64,000 bases of DNA, from assembly GCF_014385085.1 (NCBI RefSeq), contig NZ_JACRTD010000001.1, positions 382,318 to 446,317 of the forward strand. The letters run 5' to 3'. Under the pieces are notes generated by a model. That model did no database searches, was not told the origin of the DNA, and worked only from the letters and a program-made list of their open reading frames with translations. The position numbers were made by a program, and so were the translations under genes. This document shows positions 62,533-64,000 of this stretch, piece after piece. This DNA comes from Youxingia wuxianensis. GTDB lineage: Bacteria; Bacillota; Clostridia; Oscillospirales; Ruminococcaceae. The stretch's first letter is position 1; each line of letters starts with the position of its first letter.

Positions 62533-63585
62533 TTAAAAAACGGCAATAAAGATTTTCGCTACCACGAAACTGATCAATCCACACCCCGGAAAAGTGAAAA
62601 TCCACGTAAGCACCATATCCTTCACAACACCAAGATTGATGGCGGAAAGCCTTTTTACAGCACCAACGCCCATGATCGCGCTGGTTTTTGTATGGGTGGT
62701 TGAAACCGGAATGCCAAACAGACTGGAGAGCAACAGGCAGAACGCTGCGGCAAGATCGGCAGAGAATCCCTGATATTTTTCCAGTTTTACCATGTCCATA
62801 CCCACAGATTTGATGATTTTCTCTCCGCCTACGCTTGTCCCAAGAGCCATGATGATACTGCACAGCAGCATTAGCCAGACCGGGATGGTCATTCCAGTAA
62901 CACTACTCTGGCCATTTGAAAAAGCGATCCCTAAAAACAAAACGCCGATAAACTTTTGACCATCCTGTGCACCGTGCATAAAACTCATAGCTGCAGCACC
63001 GAAAATTTGCGCTGCTCCAAAAAAACGATTGGTCGTTCGGCGATCCTTAGAACTGCATATCAGCGTAACCAGTTTGCACATGATCCAGCCGATAGCAAAA
63101 CCCAGCACAAGGCTCAGTACCAAACCGTAGAGCACCTTGGATCACTCATCCATATTGATCCCGTCAGTTCCGTTTTGAATGGCCAGAGCCGCTCCGGTCA
63201 AGCCGGCAATCAGACTGTGACTCTCGCTGGTGGGAATTCCTAAACGGGAAACACCTACGCTATACACCACAATGGAAAGCAGGGCGGCACACAAGGCAAC
63301 GAGAGCGCTGTGCGTATCACCGCCAAAGTCAACCATGTTGCTTATGGTGGAGGCTACCGAGCTGTTGATCTGAGTCATAATTAAGACGCCAAGAAAATTA
63401 AATACCGCACTCATCAAAATGGCGCTGCGCACACGCATACATCGAGTCGTGATGCATGTTGCGATAGCGTTGGGCGCATCGGTCCAACCGTTTACAAAAA
63501 TCACGCCCAATGTAAATAATACTGTGATGCATAAGATCGGACTTGATGAGACCCCTTCAAGAAATGCATTAAAAGAAAAATCCAC
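62533..63585 (-). pseudogene. pit: PiT-family inorganic phosphate transporter, interrupted by in-frame TGA
   Basis: The 350-codon frame would give one normal PiT protein, but codon 148 is TGA (63142-63144). The halves are 147 residues (NGWTDAPNAIATCI signature, TSESHSLIAGLTGAALA) and about 200 residues (SFMHGAQDGQKFIGV, FGIPVSTTHTKTSAIMGVGAV). The frame is preserved with no shift; the stop replaces what is normally a Trp in EWxKVLYGL, one base from TGG. A GTG 7 bases downstream could restart the second half. The start GTG 63585 has GGAGG 6 bases upstream. Either an inactivated gene, read-through, or a sequencing error. Confidence 0.8.
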
Positions 63586-63609
63586 AATTTCCCTCCTCAA
63601 ATCATTGGC

Positions 63610-63650
63610 AAAAAAAGAAGGCAGACCCTTCTGTGAGAAGTTCTGCCTTC
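63610..63650 (-). terminator. leader terminator ahead of pit
   Basis: Minus strand GAAGGCAGA ... TCTGCCTTC (63617-63650) with a partial inner stem, followed by T7. It ends 25 bases before the pit start codon, so it acts as an attenuator for the operon. Confidence 0.8.
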
Positions 63651-63655
63651 TGTGC

Positions 63656-63750
63656 TTAATCAAATATCAGCAACTAATTTTTGATTAAAAACATTTTGGA
63701 ATAAATAGAGATGCAAAAAGCTCTCTATGACAGACTCCACCACTTATTCC
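63656..63750 (-). ncRNA. structured leader of the pit-ktr operon
   Basis: Two more hairpins precede the terminator: TTAATCAAA/TTTGATTAA (63656-63664 with 63680-63688), and a larger one closed by GGAATAA/TTATTCC (63698-63704 with 63744-63750) enclosing TAGAGA/TCTCTA. Promoter to start is about 170 bases without a coding gene. No known riboswitch motif was recognised. Confidence 0.6.
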
Positions 63751-63758
63751 AGTTTATC

Positions 63759-63787
63759 ATATTATCACAATATCTATATAATGTCAA
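63759..63787 (-). promoter_or_regulatory. promoter of the pit-ktr operon
   Basis: TTGACA (63782-63787), 17 bases, TAATAT (63759-63764), minus strand. Transcription would start near 63752, at the foot of the first hairpin. Confidence 0.85.
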
Positions 63788-63803
63788 GTGTGAGTGATCG
63801 CAG

Positions 63804-63881
63804 TCACTTCATTCTTTTTATCCGCTTCAAGATTTGCTCCATAGCGGCAATATTCTTGCGGCCTTTTCGTTGATATTTTTC
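63804..63881 (-). pseudogene. C-terminal tail of a gene cut by the ISL3 element
   Basis: An open frame of 25 codons ends with TGA at 63804-63806 and runs to the ISL3 terminal repeat; it reads EKYQRKGRKNIAAMEQILK and ends KRMK. The composition looks protein-like and basic. The family is not recognisable from so short a piece, and it could be chance. Confidence 0.3.
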
Positions 63882-64000
63882 GGCTCTACTCCAAAGTTAG
63901 TGGATAAAGGGATTTTGTGATATACTCTCTAGGGGGTGATACAGATGATAGCTAACTTTCCTGACATGATAGCCGGATCTCTCAACCTGAGTGAACCGTG
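63882..64000 (+). mobile_element. left end of an ISL3-family insertion sequence (truncated by window edge)
   Basis: Terminal repeat GGCTCTACTCC...TTAGTGGATA (63882-63906), related to the ISL3 remnant right end at 58812-58836, followed by the start of a transposase gene. Confidence 0.8.
63945..64000 (+). CDS. ISL3 family transposase, N-terminus only
   Basis: 18 codons visible, starting MIANFPDMIAG and then SLNLSEP, running off the right edge. The LxEPW-type start is typical of ISL3 transposases. ATG 63945 follows AGGGGGTG by 6 bases. Confidence 0.7.
   Translation, partial: MIANFPDMIAGSLNLSEP

Noticed and set aside
63586..63663. Upstream extension of the Pit reading frame
   Set aside because: It covers the leader terminator; the GTG at 63585 behind GGAGG is the better start.
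1..64000. CRISPR arrays, rRNA, tRNA genes
   Set aside because: None could be seen by reading both strands; no spaced direct repeats or cloverleaf-like consensus found by eye.

Overview
The window looks like a chromosome segment from an anaerobic, low-to-mid GC Firmicute of class Clostridia, probably of the Ruminococcaceae/Oscillospiraceae type. The reasons are the SCIFF peptide with its radical-SAM maturase, the CD1247-type acidic zinc-ribbon protein, a ferredoxin-dependent 2-oxoacid oxidoreductase, a lysine-riboswitch asd-dapA-dapB operon, AddAB instead of RecBCD, and AGGAGG ribosome binding sites with frequent GTG and TTG starts. The species cannot be named from sequence alone. No rRNA, tRNA or CRISPR array was seen.

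Layout. 1-4.0 kb (minus): the 5' two thirds of a SCIFF maturase gene, the SCIFF precursor, then a TIGR04086 membrane protein, yajC, tgt and queA. 4.0-7.7 kb (plus): lysine riboswitch, asd, dapA, dapB and a stand-alone ACT-domain protein. 7.7-9.7 kb: an orphan DeoR-type regulator facing a Gx-type membrane protein, then the CD1247-type protein. 9.7-39.6 kb (minus): a long, syntenic run of core genes from addB-addA through infC-rpmI-rplT, an RNA methyltransferase, dprA, topA, trmFO, plsX, rnc, a radical-SAM gene, smc, ftsY, rdgB, yhbY, nadD, yqeK, rsfS, leuS, rpsU, yqeG, an endonuclease-IV-like TIM barrel, aroQ, a Xaa-Pro peptidase and efp. Many of these overlap by 1-8 bases. 39.7-51 kb: a 2-oxoacid:ferredoxin oxidoreductase operon led by a P-loop ATPase, a 69-residue protein with a sortase-like NPDTG anchor, putP, a string of short hairpins, a LUD protein, a HAD phosphatase, one unrecognised gene, a TPM/LemA pair and a DEAD-box helicase.

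51-64 kb is an accessory region. It holds a 5'-truncated large serine recombinase, a P2-type cation ATPase behind a structured leader, a complete IS66-family element, an ISL3-family remnant, and an operon for phosphate and potassium transport (pit, DUF47, trkH, trkA, DUF368). A second ISL3-type element starts at the right edge. The two ISL3 ends bracket the phosphate/potassium operon in direct orientation. The pit gene has an in-frame TGA where the family normally continues, and its leader carries three consecutive hairpins, the last a terminator just ahead of the start codon.

I found no complete new defence or secretion system. The observations most worth checking are the pit leader and nonsense codon, the 5' leader of the cation ATPase, the hairpin string after putP, and the miniature NPDTG surface peptide.
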